Notes: generated from the letters alone by a model not told the origin. Counted from the first letter of the stretch, positions 1-9,236 are shown. The stretch is DNA of 64,000 nucleotides from Bradyrhizobium sp. SRL28 (GCF_018596315.1 NZ_JAHEAG010000011.1:124001-188000); one strand, 5' to 3'. Numbers and translations: made by a program.

Positions 1-1970
1 TGGAAAAGCTGATCGGGACGCTGGTTCGCACCGCGATCGAGCAGGCCGGAGCCCAACGAGGTCTGTTGCTCCTGCTGCAAGGGCAAGCGCTGCGGATCAC
101 AGCGGAAGCCACGACCAATGGCGATCGGGTGATCGTCAATCCGCGTGACGATGTAATAACCGAGGATCTGCTGCCAGAATCGGTGCTCCACTATGTCCTG
201 CGCATGCAGGAGACCGTCATTCTCGACGATGCCGCGACCCAGTCCTCGTTTGCTGCGGATCCATACATTCGTCAGCACAAGGCTCGTTCCATTCTCTGCC
301 TTCCGATGCTCAATCAGGCGAAGCTCGTCGGCGTCCTCTATCTGGAGAACAACCTGGCCGCTCGTGTCTTCGCACCGGCCCGCATCGCGGCGCTGACGCT
401 GCTCGCCTCGCAGGCCGCGATCTCGCTTGAGAATACCCGCTTGTACCGCGATCTTGCAGAGCGCGAAGCAAAGATTCAGCGTCTGGTCGACGCCAACATC
501 ATCGGGATCATCATCTGGGACCTCGAAGGTCGGATTCTCGAAGCCAATGACGCATTTCTGCGTATGCTGGGATACGACCAAGAGGATCTTGCCTCAGGTC
601 GCCTGAACCGAACAAACCCGACGCCCGCGGAATGGCGCGACCGCGACGCACGGACCGTTGCAGAGCTGAAGACGATTGGGATAGTCCAACCATTTGAGAA
701 GGAATACTTCCGGAAGGACGGCAGCCGCGTGGCCGTGCTGATGGGCGGGACGCTATTCGATGAAAAGGGGAACCAAGGGGTCTCGTTTGTGCTTGATCTG
801 ACCGAGCGCAAGCGGGCCGAGCAGGAGCTGCGCGCGAGCGAGGAGCGCTTTCGAACGCTCGTGCAATTCTCGTTCGACGTGTACTGGGAGAGCGATGCGC
901 AGCATCGCTTCATTCGTCAGGAGTTCGCCGAAAGCGTTGTCGATGCACCGTCGCGGGGCTCCGAGCTTGGCAAGACGCGCTGGGAAGTGCCCTATTTGGA
1001 GCCCGATGCAGAGGCCTGGCGCAAACATCGGGCGACGCTTGATGCCCATCTCCCCTTCCGTGACTTCGAGCTGGCGCGACCTACGCCCGACGGTGGCAAG
1101 CGTTACATATCCGTCTCGGGGCTGCCGGTGTTTGACGAAAATGTGCGCTTCACCGGTTACCGCGGCGTCGGGCGGCACATTACCGGGCGCAGGCAAGCAG
1201 AGCAGGCCTTGCGCGAGGCGCACTCGGAACTGGCGCACGTCAATCGCGTGACGACCATGGGCCAGCTGACGGCCTCGATCGCTCACGAGGTCAACCAGCC
1301 GATCGCAGCTGCGGTTACCAACGCTTACGCCGCCTTGCGCTGGCTGCGCGCCAGCCCGCCTGATCTCGAGGAAGTCCGACAATCGCTCGGCCAGGTCATC
1401 GAGAACGGCAGAAGGGCCGGCGATGTCATCGACGGAATCCGGGACCTCATCAAGAAGGCACCGCCCCGCAGCAGCCGAGTCGACTTGAACGAAGCCATTC
1501 TCGACGTCATCGCCCTGACCCGGACCGAAGTGCTGAAGCACGGTGTCGAGCTGAAGACAGAGCTCGCGACGAGCTTACCGTCTGTGGACGGTGATCGCGT
1601 CCAGCTGCAGCAGGTGATCCTGAATCTGATCATGAACGCAGCCGAGGCGATGAGCGACCTCGGAGAGGAGACGCGCAAACTGCTGATCAGGACGCAGATG
1701 GATCCCACGGGCGACGTCCTCGTTGCTGTTCGGGACTCGGGCCCGGGCTTGGATCTCACAAGTGCGCACCGCGTTTTTGAGGCCTTCTACACGACCAAGT
1801 CCGCCGGTTTGGGCATGGGTCTGGCGATCTGCCGGTCGATCATCGAGGCGCACGGCGGCCGGCTGTGGGCCAGTGCAAATGAGCCGCGGGGAGCAGTATT
1901 TCAATTTGCATTGCCACCAAAGCTGGACGAGGCCGTTCCGGCGGAACAGGCTGACGAGACGCGGACCTGA
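1..1970 (+). CDS. GAF-PAS-PAS sensor histidine kinase, 5' end outside window
   Basis: The reading frame is already open at base 3, so the true start lies upstream. About 655 residues are visible: the end of a GAF domain (AGAQRG, then a core to about base 440), a PAS domain (about 470-830), a second PAS (about 840-1200), and a kinase core. The kinase core shows the H-box IAHEVNQPI near base 1280, N-box LNLIMNAAEAM near 1620, G1 DSGPGL near 1735 and G2 GLGMGLAI near 1815. No membrane segment is visible. The GAF opening resembles that of very large Ser/Thr-kinase/ATPase/GAF/PAS/HK proteins of rhizobia, so the missing part may be long (inference). The first PAS and the kinase core are close paralogues of the kinase at 16864-18606. 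Its partner regulator is not in view. Confidence 0.85.
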   Translation, partial: EKLIGTLVRTAIEQAGAQRGLLLLLQGQALRITAEATTNGDRVIVNPRDDVITEDLLPESVLHYVLRMQETVILDDAATQSSFAADPYIRQHKARSILCLPMLNQAKLVGVLYLENNLAARVFAPARIAALTLLASQAAISLENTRLYRDLAEREAKIQRLVDANIIGIIIWDLEGRILEANDAFLRMLGYDQEDLASGRLNRTNPTPAEWRDRDARTVAELKTIGIVQPFEKEYFRKDGSRVAVLMGGTLFDEKGNQGVSFVLDLTERKRAEQELRASEERFRTLVQFSFDVYWESDAQHRFIRQEFAESVVDAPSRGSELGKTRWEVPYLEPDAEAWRKHRATLDAHLPFRDFELARPTPDGGKRYISVSGLPVFDENVRFTGYRGVGRHITGRRQAEQALREAHSELAHVNRVTTMGQLTASIAHEVNQPIAAAVTNAYAALRWLRASPPDLEEVRQSLGQVIENGRRAGDVIDGIRDLIKKAPPRSSRVDLNEAILDVIALTRTEVLKHGVELKTELATSLPSVDGDRVQLQQVILNLIMNAAEAMSDLGEETRKLLIRTQMDPTGDVLVAVRDSGPGLDLTSAHRVFEAFYTTKSAGLGMGLAICRSIIEAHGGRLWASANEPRGAVFQFALPPKLDEAVPAEQADETRT

Positions 1971-2151
1971 TAGCTGGCCAAGCCGCGATTGCAGTGACGC
2001 TGGCTTTCGGCATTCCACAGAACGCCGCACATTTTTTCGACGACCCGGTTGATCGCTGCCGACAACCCTTTTTCGAGAACGATTTCGCCACCAGCTCCGA
2101 GGACAGTAAGCGTGACTGGAACGATGTAAGCTTCCAGTCCGGTTTCATGAC

Positions 2152-2379
2152 GTGCGAAGCAAGCGATTGATGGCCGCGATCGAGCTTGTTGTCGATCGCG
2201 ACAGCAAAAAGCCTGCGGACAAGATGATGGCGAAGGTCGCCGACGGCACCTACGAGGCTGGCGTGATGGTCCGGGTCTCCGGCAACAACATCATCCTGTC
2301 GCGGCCGCTCATTCTGACATCGGCAGATGTGACGAAAATGGCCGAGGGAATCAGCGCCGGTCTCTCAGCGGCCAGCTAA
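2152..2379 (+). pseudogene. C-terminal remnant of class III aminotransferase
   Basis: The 75-residue frame matches only the last part of class III PLP aminotransferases: LMAAIELV, then a degenerate middle, then VMVRVSGNNIILSRPLILTS and a final helix. The lysine-bearing PLP domain is absent, and the 180 bp upstream do not continue the family in any frame. It is therefore a leftover 3' end, not a functional enzyme. Its stop region overlaps the end of the convergent gene at 2365-2682 by 15 bp. Confidence 0.6.
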
Positions 2380-2682
2380 GGCGCTCGCACAGGCGATGGC
2401 GCGCTCGAACAGCGCGCCGTTGGCACTGTCCCTGTCGAGGCAATCGGCCAGCGACGCTGGCGACATGGTCTGGTCCGCGCAGAAGATCCGCATGAAATCG
2501 GCCGCGAGCGCGATCTTGCGCGTGGCTGGTTGCCTCTCCCAGTCATGCGGACTCAGATAGAGCAAGGACGTTTCCTCGCTCGCGATGTCGGAAGAAGTCG
2601 CCGCGCCGCCGGCCGCCTCCTGTATCAGCAACGGCAGCAGAACGCATGCGACGGTGCCAATTCGATGCAGGCGGCGGGTCAT
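2365..2682 (-). CDS. Small exported protein downstream of amine oxidase
   Basis: This encodes 105 residues with an N-terminal signal peptide (two arginines, hydrophobic VACVLLPLLI, cleavage plausible after the AGGAA stretch). The mature part of about 75 residues has three cysteines (FCAD, ADCLD, IACAS). The start is set by an ATGA overlap with the stop of the copper amine oxidase upstream (bases 2679-2682), so the two are translationally coupled. I do not recognise the family. The coupling suggests an accessory role for the periplasmic oxidase, such as assembly or stabilisation, but this is inference. A longer reading of the same frame upstream is only a shadow of the oxidase gene. Confidence 0.65.
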   Translation of the reverse strand: MTRRLHRIGTVACVLLPLLIQEAAGGAATSSDIASEETSLLYLSPHDWERQPATRKIALAADFMRIFCADQTMSPASLADCLDRDSANGALFERAIACASALAGR

Positions 2683-4703
2683 TTCGCGCCCTTGGCATCG
2701 ACGAGCGGCGGCACGTCGAGCGCCGGATTGCCATCGAAGAAATTGAACGGGCGCAAGCGGAAACCATGCCACAGGCCCGGCATCACGGGCCAGTCCTCGG
2801 CGCGGGGCACATGCCGGAAGCCGACCGTGTACCACATCACGAGGTCCCGATCCTCGATCGGGCGCTTGGCGGCAACCCATTTCGGCAAGCCATCTACCTC
2901 CGCGTTCTGGTTGGGATAGAGGCCCGCAGCATATTTCTCGTCGCTGGCGTAGGCTGACGCCCATAGCGTGTAGCCGCTGAAGCCAGCGCGAAGCTGGATC
3001 GGGTCGTCCTTGGCGAGCAACGACACGTCGGAATGGCCGGGCATAAGCTGGTAGCTGGTGCGATAGCCCTGCTTGTTGGTCTTGCCAGCGCTCTCGATCC
3101 GGAACTGGGCCGCATTCAACGGCGTGGTGACCGGTCCTTCGGTTGCGACCGGCCGTGTCTCGACCTGCCACAGACTTTTTCGCGGGCCCTCGCCGCTCAA
3201 CCGGCGAACGCCGAAGCGATCCTCGACCAGACGATTGCCGGTGCCGTCAACATCCATGTCGATCCGGAACGTCATGTAGTGATCGTGATTGACCGCCAGC
3301 AACCGCTCGTCGACCAGCGTTCCATAGGCCGTATCCTGCGCCGCGGTCGGATCGCTCAGGTTCCGGCTCGCCACGCCCTTGGTGGCGTCGATGCCGTACG
3401 CGCCGAGCTTCACGTCGATGTTGCCGGCGCGGTCGAACACATAGTCGACGAGATAATCGTAGTTGCCGACGACGGGCGCCATGCGCACGACAAGCTCGGT
3501 GTTCGGCCGCACCTCGGCAGTGTTGTTGATCAGCTCGCTGTGGCGCCAGATCGGATCCCCGGTCGGCCGCTCGAAAACACACACCGCGCCCCTGAAGACC
3601 ACAGGCGCTCCCTTGGTGTCCGAGATGGTCAGATCGAGAAAATGCGCGTTGCCGGGACAATCCTCGCCTGGGCGCAACTCGCTCGACAGCACGCCAAAGC
3701 CGTATTCGCCGATGTCCATATAGGCGCGGAACTGCCAAGTCTGCGCCGGATCCATGTAGGGAACGAACATCTCGCTCGCCGAAAGCTGGTAGGCGATGTC
3801 ACGCTGGGTGCCGCGATCGTCGTAGCGGATCAGCGACAGCACCGCGCCGACGCGCGGCTCCAGGCGAACGTGGAAGAACCAGTTGTCCCAGCGGACCTGC
3901 CCGCCCTCCACCGTCACGTTCGTCCCCTGCGGCGACGAAATCTCGATCGGCTTCGGCGCGGCACGATATTTTCCGGAATCGGCATAGGCATGCGACGGCG
4001 AATTCGCGGGCGGCGGCAACACGCCGAGATCGGTCACCGACACCACCTGCCGGGCGCTGAGGTCCACCAGCGCGATCAGGTTCTCGATCGGCTTTCCCCA
4101 GAGATTATTGCCGGCGCCCGTCGTATCGACACAGGGCACATTCAGGAGCCGATGGCCCTTGAGGGCGGGATCGAACACCGGGCCCACGGTAAGCGGAAGG
4201 CACAGCACATTCTTGAAGTCCGTGATGCCGCGCTTGGCCATCGCGGCGATCCATCGTGGGTCGAGCTTTGGCAACACGCCCGCGGACATCAGCTCATCGA
4301 TGGTCAGTGCCGATTGCCGATCCCCGATCTCGTCCCAACTGGTCAGGCTCCGCGACTTGAGATCGAGCCGCGCCTCGTAGAGATGACCGTCCTTCAGCAG
4401 CGTCGCCACCGCCCGCCGCGCGAATGCCTGCCCCGGCCGCCACGCCCGAACCTCGTCCTTGCCGTTTTCATCCAGTGCGATGAACACGACGCGGGCGGCA
4501 TCGTCGAATTTGCCGGCGCCACGGAGCACGTCGATGCCCGCGCGTATCTCGTCCGCGGTTAAGCCATCCATGGGATGGGCCGGCGACGCCAACGGCGGAA
4601 CTCTCGTTTCGGCACGCGAAACGGCGGTGGAAGAGAGAACGCCTGCGATCAGACCGCCAAAGGCCAGACCACAAAGCCCTGATGTTCGCAATCTCCGAGC
4701 CAT
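2679..4703 (-). CDS. tynA: Copper-containing primary amine oxidase
   Basis: 674 residues with an N-terminal signal peptide, so probably periplasmic. It should oxidise primary amines to aldehydes with release of H2O2 and ammonia. The family's active-site residues are visible. The topaquinone precursor is Tyr415 in VGNYDY, the catalytic base is Asp330 in YMDIGEYG, and the copper ligands are His473 and His475 in HDHYMTF and His631 in RHVPRAEDWPVMP. The length is normal for bacterial copper amine oxidases. It is the first gene of a two-gene unit with the small exported protein overlapping its stop codon. The gene symbol is by family resemblance; the amine substrate cannot be told from sequence. 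Confidence 0.93.
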   Translation of the reverse strand: MARRLRTSGLCGLAFGGLIAGVLSSTAVSRAETRVPPLASPAHPMDGLTADEIRAGIDVLRGAGKFDDAARVVFIALDENGKDEVRAWRPGQAFARRAVATLLKDGHLYEARLDLKSRSLTSWDEIGDRQSALTIDELMSAGVLPKLDPRWIAAMAKRGITDFKNVLCLPLTVGPVFDPALKGHRLLNVPCVDTTGAGNNLWGKPIENLIALVDLSARQVVSVTDLGVLPPPANSPSHAYADSGKYRAAPKPIEISSPQGTNVTVEGGQVRWDNWFFHVRLEPRVGAVLSLIRYDDRGTQRDIAYQLSASEMFVPYMDPAQTWQFRAYMDIGEYGFGVLSSELRPGEDCPGNAHFLDLTISDTKGAPVVFRGAVCVFERPTGDPIWRHSELINNTAEVRPNTELVVRMAPVVGNYDYLVDYVFDRAGNIDVKLGAYGIDATKGVASRNLSDPTAAQDTAYGTLVDERLLAVNHDHYMTFRIDMDVDGTGNRLVEDRFGVRRLSGEGPRKSLWQVETRPVATEGPVTTPLNAAQFRIESAGKTNKQGYRTSYQLMPGHSDVSLLAKDDPIQLRAGFSGYTLWASAYASDEKYAAGLYPNQNAEVDGLPKWVAAKRPIEDRDLVMWYTVGFRHVPRAEDWPVMPGLWHGFRLRPFNFFDGNPALDVPPLVDAKGAK

Positions 4704-4958
4704 GCCACCCTCTCCGCCATCGACCTGTGTTCACCTTGCTTATAAAGATGGCGGCGGGATGAAGCCACCAAGATAGCGTTCAACGAGCTGGCGTCGTGCG
4801 GTCCTCCAGATAGGGACCGACAATCTGATGCCTGCCGACAAGCCGTCCACCAGACGTCGTGTCGGAATCGCGGTCGCCAGCAGGTTGGCCAGCGCTGAAG
4901 CGCCACTAATTTCGCCGCGCCATGGCCGATCCGGCACTGCGCTGGTTCATCGAAATGA

Positions 4959-5186
4959 TCAGTCGTGTGTGTAAAGGGATCTGACGCCCAAGTTCAGCAC
5001 AATGCCAAGCTTGGCGGCCATGTTCCCTGTCGAAGCCACGCTGCGATTCAGGGTCCGCGCGATCTTTCTGACGGGCGTATTGTTCTTCGCGAGTCCGCGA
5101 AGCTTATGTTTCTCGGCGGCTGTCCACGCCCTGTCATCGGTCGGCAGCGATCGTTCACTGGTGCTCGCGTCATCTCTCAGCGTCAC
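4959..5186 (-). CDS. Small SANT/Myb-like DNA-binding protein
   Basis: 75 residues with a WTAAEKHKLRGLAKNNTPVRKIARTLNRS core. This is the W-x-x-E-x-x-x-L pattern followed by a K-I-A-R-x-L-x-R-S recognition-like helix seen in many short rhizobial proteins. It belongs to the same type as the protein at 33558-33791 (WSAEDISDLKTLAQKYSVQAIAEKM). No other domain is present. DNA binding is inferred from the helical pattern only. The 255 bp between it and the amine oxidase start show no convincing gene. Confidence 0.6.
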   Translation of the reverse strand: MTLRDDASTSERSLPTDDRAWTAAEKHKLRGLAKNNTPVRKIARTLNRSVASTGNMAAKLGIVLNLGVRSLYTHD

Positions 5187-5258
5187 TTCCGACCCTTACG
5201 TCTCGATGAGCACACGGTCATCCGGCCGCGGGCGCCATGTCGGTGCGAACCTGATGCG

Positions 5259-5990
5259 CTAGTTGAACAGATCCGGCTCCGCCTCGGTGATCCAGTCCCA
5301 CCGCGGCTGGAAGCTGAAATAGCCGCCCTTGTGGGTGCCGACCTGGCTTGCGGTCAGTTTCGCCACCTCGTTCGGAATCGGTTTCGGCGTTCCCGCCGCT
5401 TCGGCGAGGAGTTGCGTTCGCGCCGCATTGTTCATCGCGATGTACCCCAAGCGGTCGCTTCGATCGTCGGTCCAACCGTCAACAGGCCATGGTTCTGCAA
5501 AACGACGGCCTTCTTCGATCCCAGCGCTTCGGCGATCTTTCGACTCTCCTCCGCTTCCAGCACGACACCGGAGAACGGATCGAACAACGCGTGGTCTTCA
5601 TAGAAGGCGCAGGAGTCCTGGGTCAGCGGATCGAGCAAACGGCCAAGCGCCGACCAGGCTTTGCCGTAGGTCGAGTGCGTATGGGCTGCGGCGATCACCT
5701 CCGGATGCGCGGCATGGATCGCCGAATGAATCACAAAGCCGGCCTGATTGATCGGCTTGTCACCGATCAGAATGTTGCCGGCACGATCGACCAACTGAAG
5801 GTCCGAGACCTTGATCTGGCCGGAAAACTTCGACAGCGGATTGATCCAGAAGCGATCCGGAAATTCCGGATCGCGCACGGTGACATGCCCGGCGAGACCT
5901 TGGTCGAAGCCGTTGCGCGAGAACAGGCGGAAGGTTGCGGCAAGGCGCTGCTTGCGGTGTAGCCTCTCCTCTTCAAACGAGGCTGCACGA
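5259..5990 (-). pseudogene. Class II aldolase/adducin family protein, frameshifted and 5'-truncated
   Basis: Two overlapping frames together encode a class II aldolase/adducin domain. The N-terminal part (EEERLHRKQRLAATFRLF, the zinc-site HTHSTYGKAWS, and NHGLLTVGPTIEATAW) runs to about base 5446. The C-terminal part (YIAMNNAARTQLL to PDLFN) continues in another frame to 5259. The break fits loss of one base in a TGG-TGG-TAC stretch, which now reads TGGGGTAC. The 5' end is also missing: similarity starts at about base 5990, exactly where the integrase tail begins on the other strand. The gene has no start of its own and is dead by two independent lesions. Confidence 0.75.
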
Positions 5991-6154
5991 CGCAGATGGT
6001 GAGCGCGATCGTCGGAATGTCCGAGCAGATGGTCAACCACTACGCCAAGGAGGTCTCCAAATTCCGCCTCGTACGCGGCGCGATCCAGCTACTCGAGGCC
6101 GGCTGGGCGGAGCAGCGCGTACACGTCCTGGGCATTGCCAAGAAGGCTGAATAG
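5981..6154 (+). pseudogene. Probable tyrosine integrase C-terminal remnant
   Basis: The frame reads TQMVSAIVGMSEQMVNHYAKEV, then FRLVRGAIQLLEAGW, and ends with TAG at 6152-6154. The first part resembles the C-terminal helix around the catalytic tyrosine of phage-type integrases (here NHYAKEV). Nothing upstream continues the family, because the junction runs into the truncated aldolase. Finding an integrase tail 700 bp from a tRNA 3' fragment fits the end of an integrated element. The family call rests on a short stretch and is tentative. Confidence 0.45.
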
Positions 6155-6183
6155 CGGTTTCTTGTGTCTATATCTGATAAAGG

Positions 6184-6777
6184 TTGGCTGCCACGTTGAG
6201 CAATCACAAAGCGCGCCCGTCTGAAGCGCGAAAAGGGCCAAAGCGCCTCGATACCTCGCGCTTTGCGCCGGCCAATCTAAGGCGGCTCAGCGCGCCCGCT
6301 TTGCGGACATTCCTGGCCATTGCAGATCTGTGGGGCCTGACGCAAGAACAGCGTCATTTGGTCCTCGGGTATCCGTCTCGATCCACATATCACAGATGGT
6401 GCAAGCAAGCTCGATAGCACGGCGCCTTCACGCTCGATGTTGATGTCCTCACACGCATTTCGGCGATACTCGGAATCCATCAGGGTCTCGAAATCCTCTT
6501 TCCGACCGAGCGGCTTGGCGTCGAGTGGCTGCGAACCCTGCACAATGCCGTCGTGTTCGGCGGAAGGCCACCTCTAGATCTGGTGACCAGCGGTTCCCAG
6601 GACGGGTTGCTCACGATGCGCCGCTTCCTCGACGGCGCGCGAGGTGGCCTATACATGCAGCCGAACGCCATCGACGAGGCGTTCACACCTTACACTGACA
6701 CGGAAATCGTTTCCGATGACGGATGTGTTCGCGCCCTCACCGCGGCCGGTGGCAGGTTTACAACCCCCCTCTTTTAG
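6184..6777 (+). pseudogene. MbcA/ParS/Xre-type antitoxin interrupted by an in-frame amber codon
   Basis: One frame runs from ATG 6184 to TAG 6775-6777, broken only by TAG at 6415-6417. Before it are 77 residues with the Xre-like N-terminal domain (LSAPALRTFLAIADLWGLTQEQRHLVLGYPSRSTYHRW). After it, still in frame, comes the toxin-binding half (LDVDVLTRISAILGIHQGLEILFP, then FGGRPPLDLVTSG and MRRFLDGARGG). A single CAG-to-TAG change would explain it. No RES-domain toxin lies next to it, so it is an orphan. Beyond ARGG it carries an unusual extension of about 40 residues, suggesting the normal stop was also lost. Confidence 0.75.
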
Positions 6778-6858
6778 GGCCCGTTTGACCTCGGAAACGA
6801 GCTTAGATTGTAAACCGAATCAATTGATTTCATTCACGAAAATGCCAAAAGCACTTTT

Positions 6859-6903
6859 CTTTTAATCATGGGGTCGAGGGTTCGAGTCCCTCCGCGCTCA
6901 CCA
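6859..6903 (+). other. 3' half of a tRNA-Lys gene (attachment-site scar)
   Basis: These 45 bases match the 3' half of a bacterial tRNA-Lys(UUU): anticodon-loop CTTTTAATC, variable loop, T-arm GAGGG-TTCGAGT-CCCTC, acceptor strand CGCGCTC and encoded CCA. The 5' half is absent; the bases before 6859 do not pair with the acceptor strand. A tRNA 3' half ending in CCA is the usual attachment core left by tyrosine integrases, and an integrase tail lies at 5981-6154. The last 22 bases recur at 9968-9989. Confidence 0.75.
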
Positions 6904-7385
6904 TGGAAATCTTAGGCCAACTCCCAAGATCCTAGAAAACCCCTCGTGTCTGCACTGTGTCTGCAAAGCAGTTGCGCGGCCAAAGGGGGTCATCATGGAT
7001 TGGCTAAACTGGTGGCGCGGTGCGGCTGGTGCTGCGGCACTACTTCCCGCCCGATACGTGATAGGGGCGTCAAGCGCTGAAAGCGCGCTTCCGGCCATTC
7101 ACACACCCGCCATGTGGGAGTCGCGCATAGGGCGCCTTCACACTATCAGGGGCGCGGTGAAGCCCCGCAGGCTTCCAATCGCGCGGTGAAAAAGCAGAAG
7201 GCCGGCGCGTCAACACCGGCCCGCGACGGAATTTAACTATACGTGTGATGCATATCACAAACGATTTTCGTTAATTTTGGCAATCTTGATTATCTCAGGT
7301 TATTGCGTCAGGCTCCGGAGTGTTCCCGTCGTGGAACATTGATATTGATGATCACCTGTTTTTTTCAACCGGCGAGTAAGCAACC
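6904..7385. other. Gene-free stretch before the repeat protein
   Basis: No convincing gene is visible. A 64-codon frame starts at 6995 on the + strand but has no family resemblance. The last 150 bases are clearly AT-richer than the surroundings and probably hold the promoter of the repeat-protein gene. The ATG at 7386 follows GGCGAGTAAGCAACC, which gives only a weak ribosome binding site. Confidence 0.4.
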
Positions 7386-9047
7386 ATGGCAAATAATGCG
7401 CCCGTCGCTTCTATCGGCAATCAAAGTCTGCTGCACGATCAATGGCAGCGCCTCCAGCCTTGGATCACCTATACCGATGCTGACGGCAATCCAGCGGTAA
7501 GGTATCAATTCTGGGACAGCGGTACGAGCGCAACCAGTGGCTATTTCTGGACTCCAACCAATGCGCATTGGACTGCCAACACCGTCATTGATGTCGCAGC
7601 TTCGGATATCTCTGATGTGTGGCTTCGTGCCGGTTCAGTGGGGGGCTCCGAGACTCTGTGGGTTCGCGCTTTTGACGGTACCGATTGGGGCAATTGGGAC
7701 AGTTTCACCTTCACCACGATACCGAACACCACTCCTGTCGCTGCGATCAATGACCAGATACTGCACAATAATACATGGGCGCAGGTCTCGAATTGGCTGA
7801 GCTACTCCGATGCCAACGGCGACGTTGCTACCAAATACCAGTTCTGGGACAGCGGTACGGGCGCGAACAGCGCCTATTTCTGGACGTCCGACAACTCCCA
7901 TTGGGCCGCGAATACCGTCATCGACGTTTCGGCAGCAGATCTAGCAAATACGTGGGTGCGAGGCGGCACCGCGACCGGTAGCGAAACCCTGTGGGTACGT
8001 GCCTTCGATGGAACTGATTGGGGGAACTGGGATAGTTTCACGTTGACGTCGACGAACGCAACGCCCGTTGCCGCCGTTGCCGATCATTCATTGCATGTTG
8101 ATCAATGGATCACAGCAGGCAGTTGGCTAAACACGTCCGACGCGGACAGCGACACGATTACGCAATATCAGTTTTTTGATGGCGGTACATCAGCCACCAG
8201 CGGCTACTTTTGGACTCCAACCAACTCACATTGGGCCGCGGGTACTGTCATCGACGTTTCCGCTTCCGACCTCGCCAACGTCTGGATCAGGGGCGGCTCT
8301 GCAACTGGCTCCGAGACGCTATGGGTGCGCGCATTCGATGGCTTCGAATGGGGCGCTTGGGATACCTTCACGCTGACGACGACGATAAATACCGCCCCCG
8401 TCGCAACCATCAACGATCAAACTCTGCACGTTAATCAATGGGCCAAGCCACAGAGCTGGCTCAGCACAACGGATGCCGAAGGCGATGCGATTACCAGCTA
8501 TCAGTTCTGGGACGGAGGCTCGGGTGCAAATAGTGGGTACTTCTGGTCATCCACCAACTCGCATTGGGCGGCCGCTACTGCGATCGACGTCTCGGCCTCC
8601 GATCTCGGCAATTTCTGGATTCGCGGGGGCGCCACGGCAGGTTCTGAAACCATGTACGTGCGGGCTTTCGACGGCGCATCATGGGGCAATTGGGACAGTT
8701 TCACATTTTCATCGACGAATGCGGCCCCAGTCGCGACGGTCGGCAATCAGAATTTAAGTGCCGCGCAATGGGCGCAGGTCATGAACTGGACGACAACCTC
8801 CGACGCCGATGGCGATGCCATTACGAAGTACCAGTTCTGGGACGGAAATTCCGCGGCTAACAGCAGTTATTTCTGGACACCCGAAAATTCCCACTGGGCG
8901 GCCGGCACCGCAATCGATGTCAATGCCGCTGACCTTGATGATGTTTGGGTCCGCGGCGGCACCACCCCTGGCACGGACACGATGTATGTGCGCGCTTTCG
9001 ATGGCACTGACTGGAGCCCATGGGATTCGTTCACGATCGTCGTCTAG
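7386..9047 (+). CDS. Five-repeat surface/adhesin-like protein
   Basis: 553 residues made entirely of five tandem repeats of 106-111 residues, starting at about residues 5, 116, 226, 337 and 447. Each repeat runs from a proline-alanine-rich start (APVA) through a D-A-D/N-G turn, YQFWD, SGYFW, HWAA, IDV, a V/IWVRGG strand and a conserved ETLWVRAFDG, and ends at WDSFT. The repeats resemble the modular units of very large rhizobial and marine surface or type I-secreted proteins. Here there is no signal peptide, no RTX/hemolysin-type C-terminal part and no other domain. The gene may be a fragment of such an adhesin or a stand-alone protein exported by a non-classical route. GC is lower than in neighbouring genes, and it lies between the two tRNA-derived repeats, so transfer is likely. 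Confidence 0.75.
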   Translation: MANNAPVASIGNQSLLHDQWQRLQPWITYTDADGNPAVRYQFWDSGTSATSGYFWTPTNAHWTANTVIDVAASDISDVWLRAGSVGGSETLWVRAFDGTDWGNWDSFTFTTIPNTTPVAAINDQILHNNTWAQVSNWLSYSDANGDVATKYQFWDSGTGANSAYFWTSDNSHWAANTVIDVSAADLANTWVRGGTATGSETLWVRAFDGTDWGNWDSFTLTSTNATPVAAVADHSLHVDQWITAGSWLNTSDADSDTITQYQFFDGGTSATSGYFWTPTNSHWAAGTVIDVSASDLANVWIRGGSATGSETLWVRAFDGFEWGAWDTFTLTTTINTAPVATINDQTLHVNQWAKPQSWLSTTDAEGDAITSYQFWDGGSGANSGYFWSSTNSHWAAATAIDVSASDLGNFWIRGGATAGSETMYVRAFDGASWGNWDSFTFSSTNAAPVATVGNQNLSAAQWAQVMNWTTTSDADGDAITKYQFWDGNSAANSSYFWTPENSHWAAGTAIDVNAADLDDVWVRGGTTPGTDTMYVRAFDGTDWSPWDSFTIVV

Positions 9048-9197
9048 CCGCTCGTTTCAGAACTTATTGCCTTAGCCCGCGCGATACCATCGCCGAGCTG
9101 ATGGCTCGTCCGATGCGCCAGTTGAATCGCCAGTGACAGGCGTGTCGGTCGAGACAGCCGGCGGTTCGCGATCAGGCCGCTCCCGACGGCTGTTCTG

Positions 9198-9214
9198 TAC
9201 GGCATTCTGCCGTA
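9198..9214. promoter_or_regulatory. Palindrome at toxin-antitoxin promoter
   Basis: TACGG-N7-CCGTA forms a perfect inverted repeat directly before a TATATAA-like -10 box, 23 bp upstream of the DUF1778 antitoxin start. Ribbon-helix-helix antitoxins of this type repress their own promoter, so this is a likely autoregulatory operator (inference from position and symmetry). Confidence 0.45.
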
Positions 9215-9236
9215 TATAAGGCGCTGGAGATCCGCC

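Noticed and set aside
2365..3171. 268-codon reading of the small exported protein
   Set aside because: The upstream part overlaps the amine oxidase in another frame; the signal peptide and ATGA overlap place the start at 2682.
3033..4562. 509-codon open frame on the + strand
   Set aside because: It lies opposite the amine oxidase, is rich in Arg/His and shows no domain; the minus-strand protein has all catalytic residues.
6995..7189. 64-codon ORF after the tRNA fragment
   Set aside because: No ribosome binding site of note and no protein-like pattern.
7386..9047. Regular repeats that might suggest a CRISPR array or satellite
   Set aside because: The period is about 330 bp and keeps the reading frame, so these are protein repeats.
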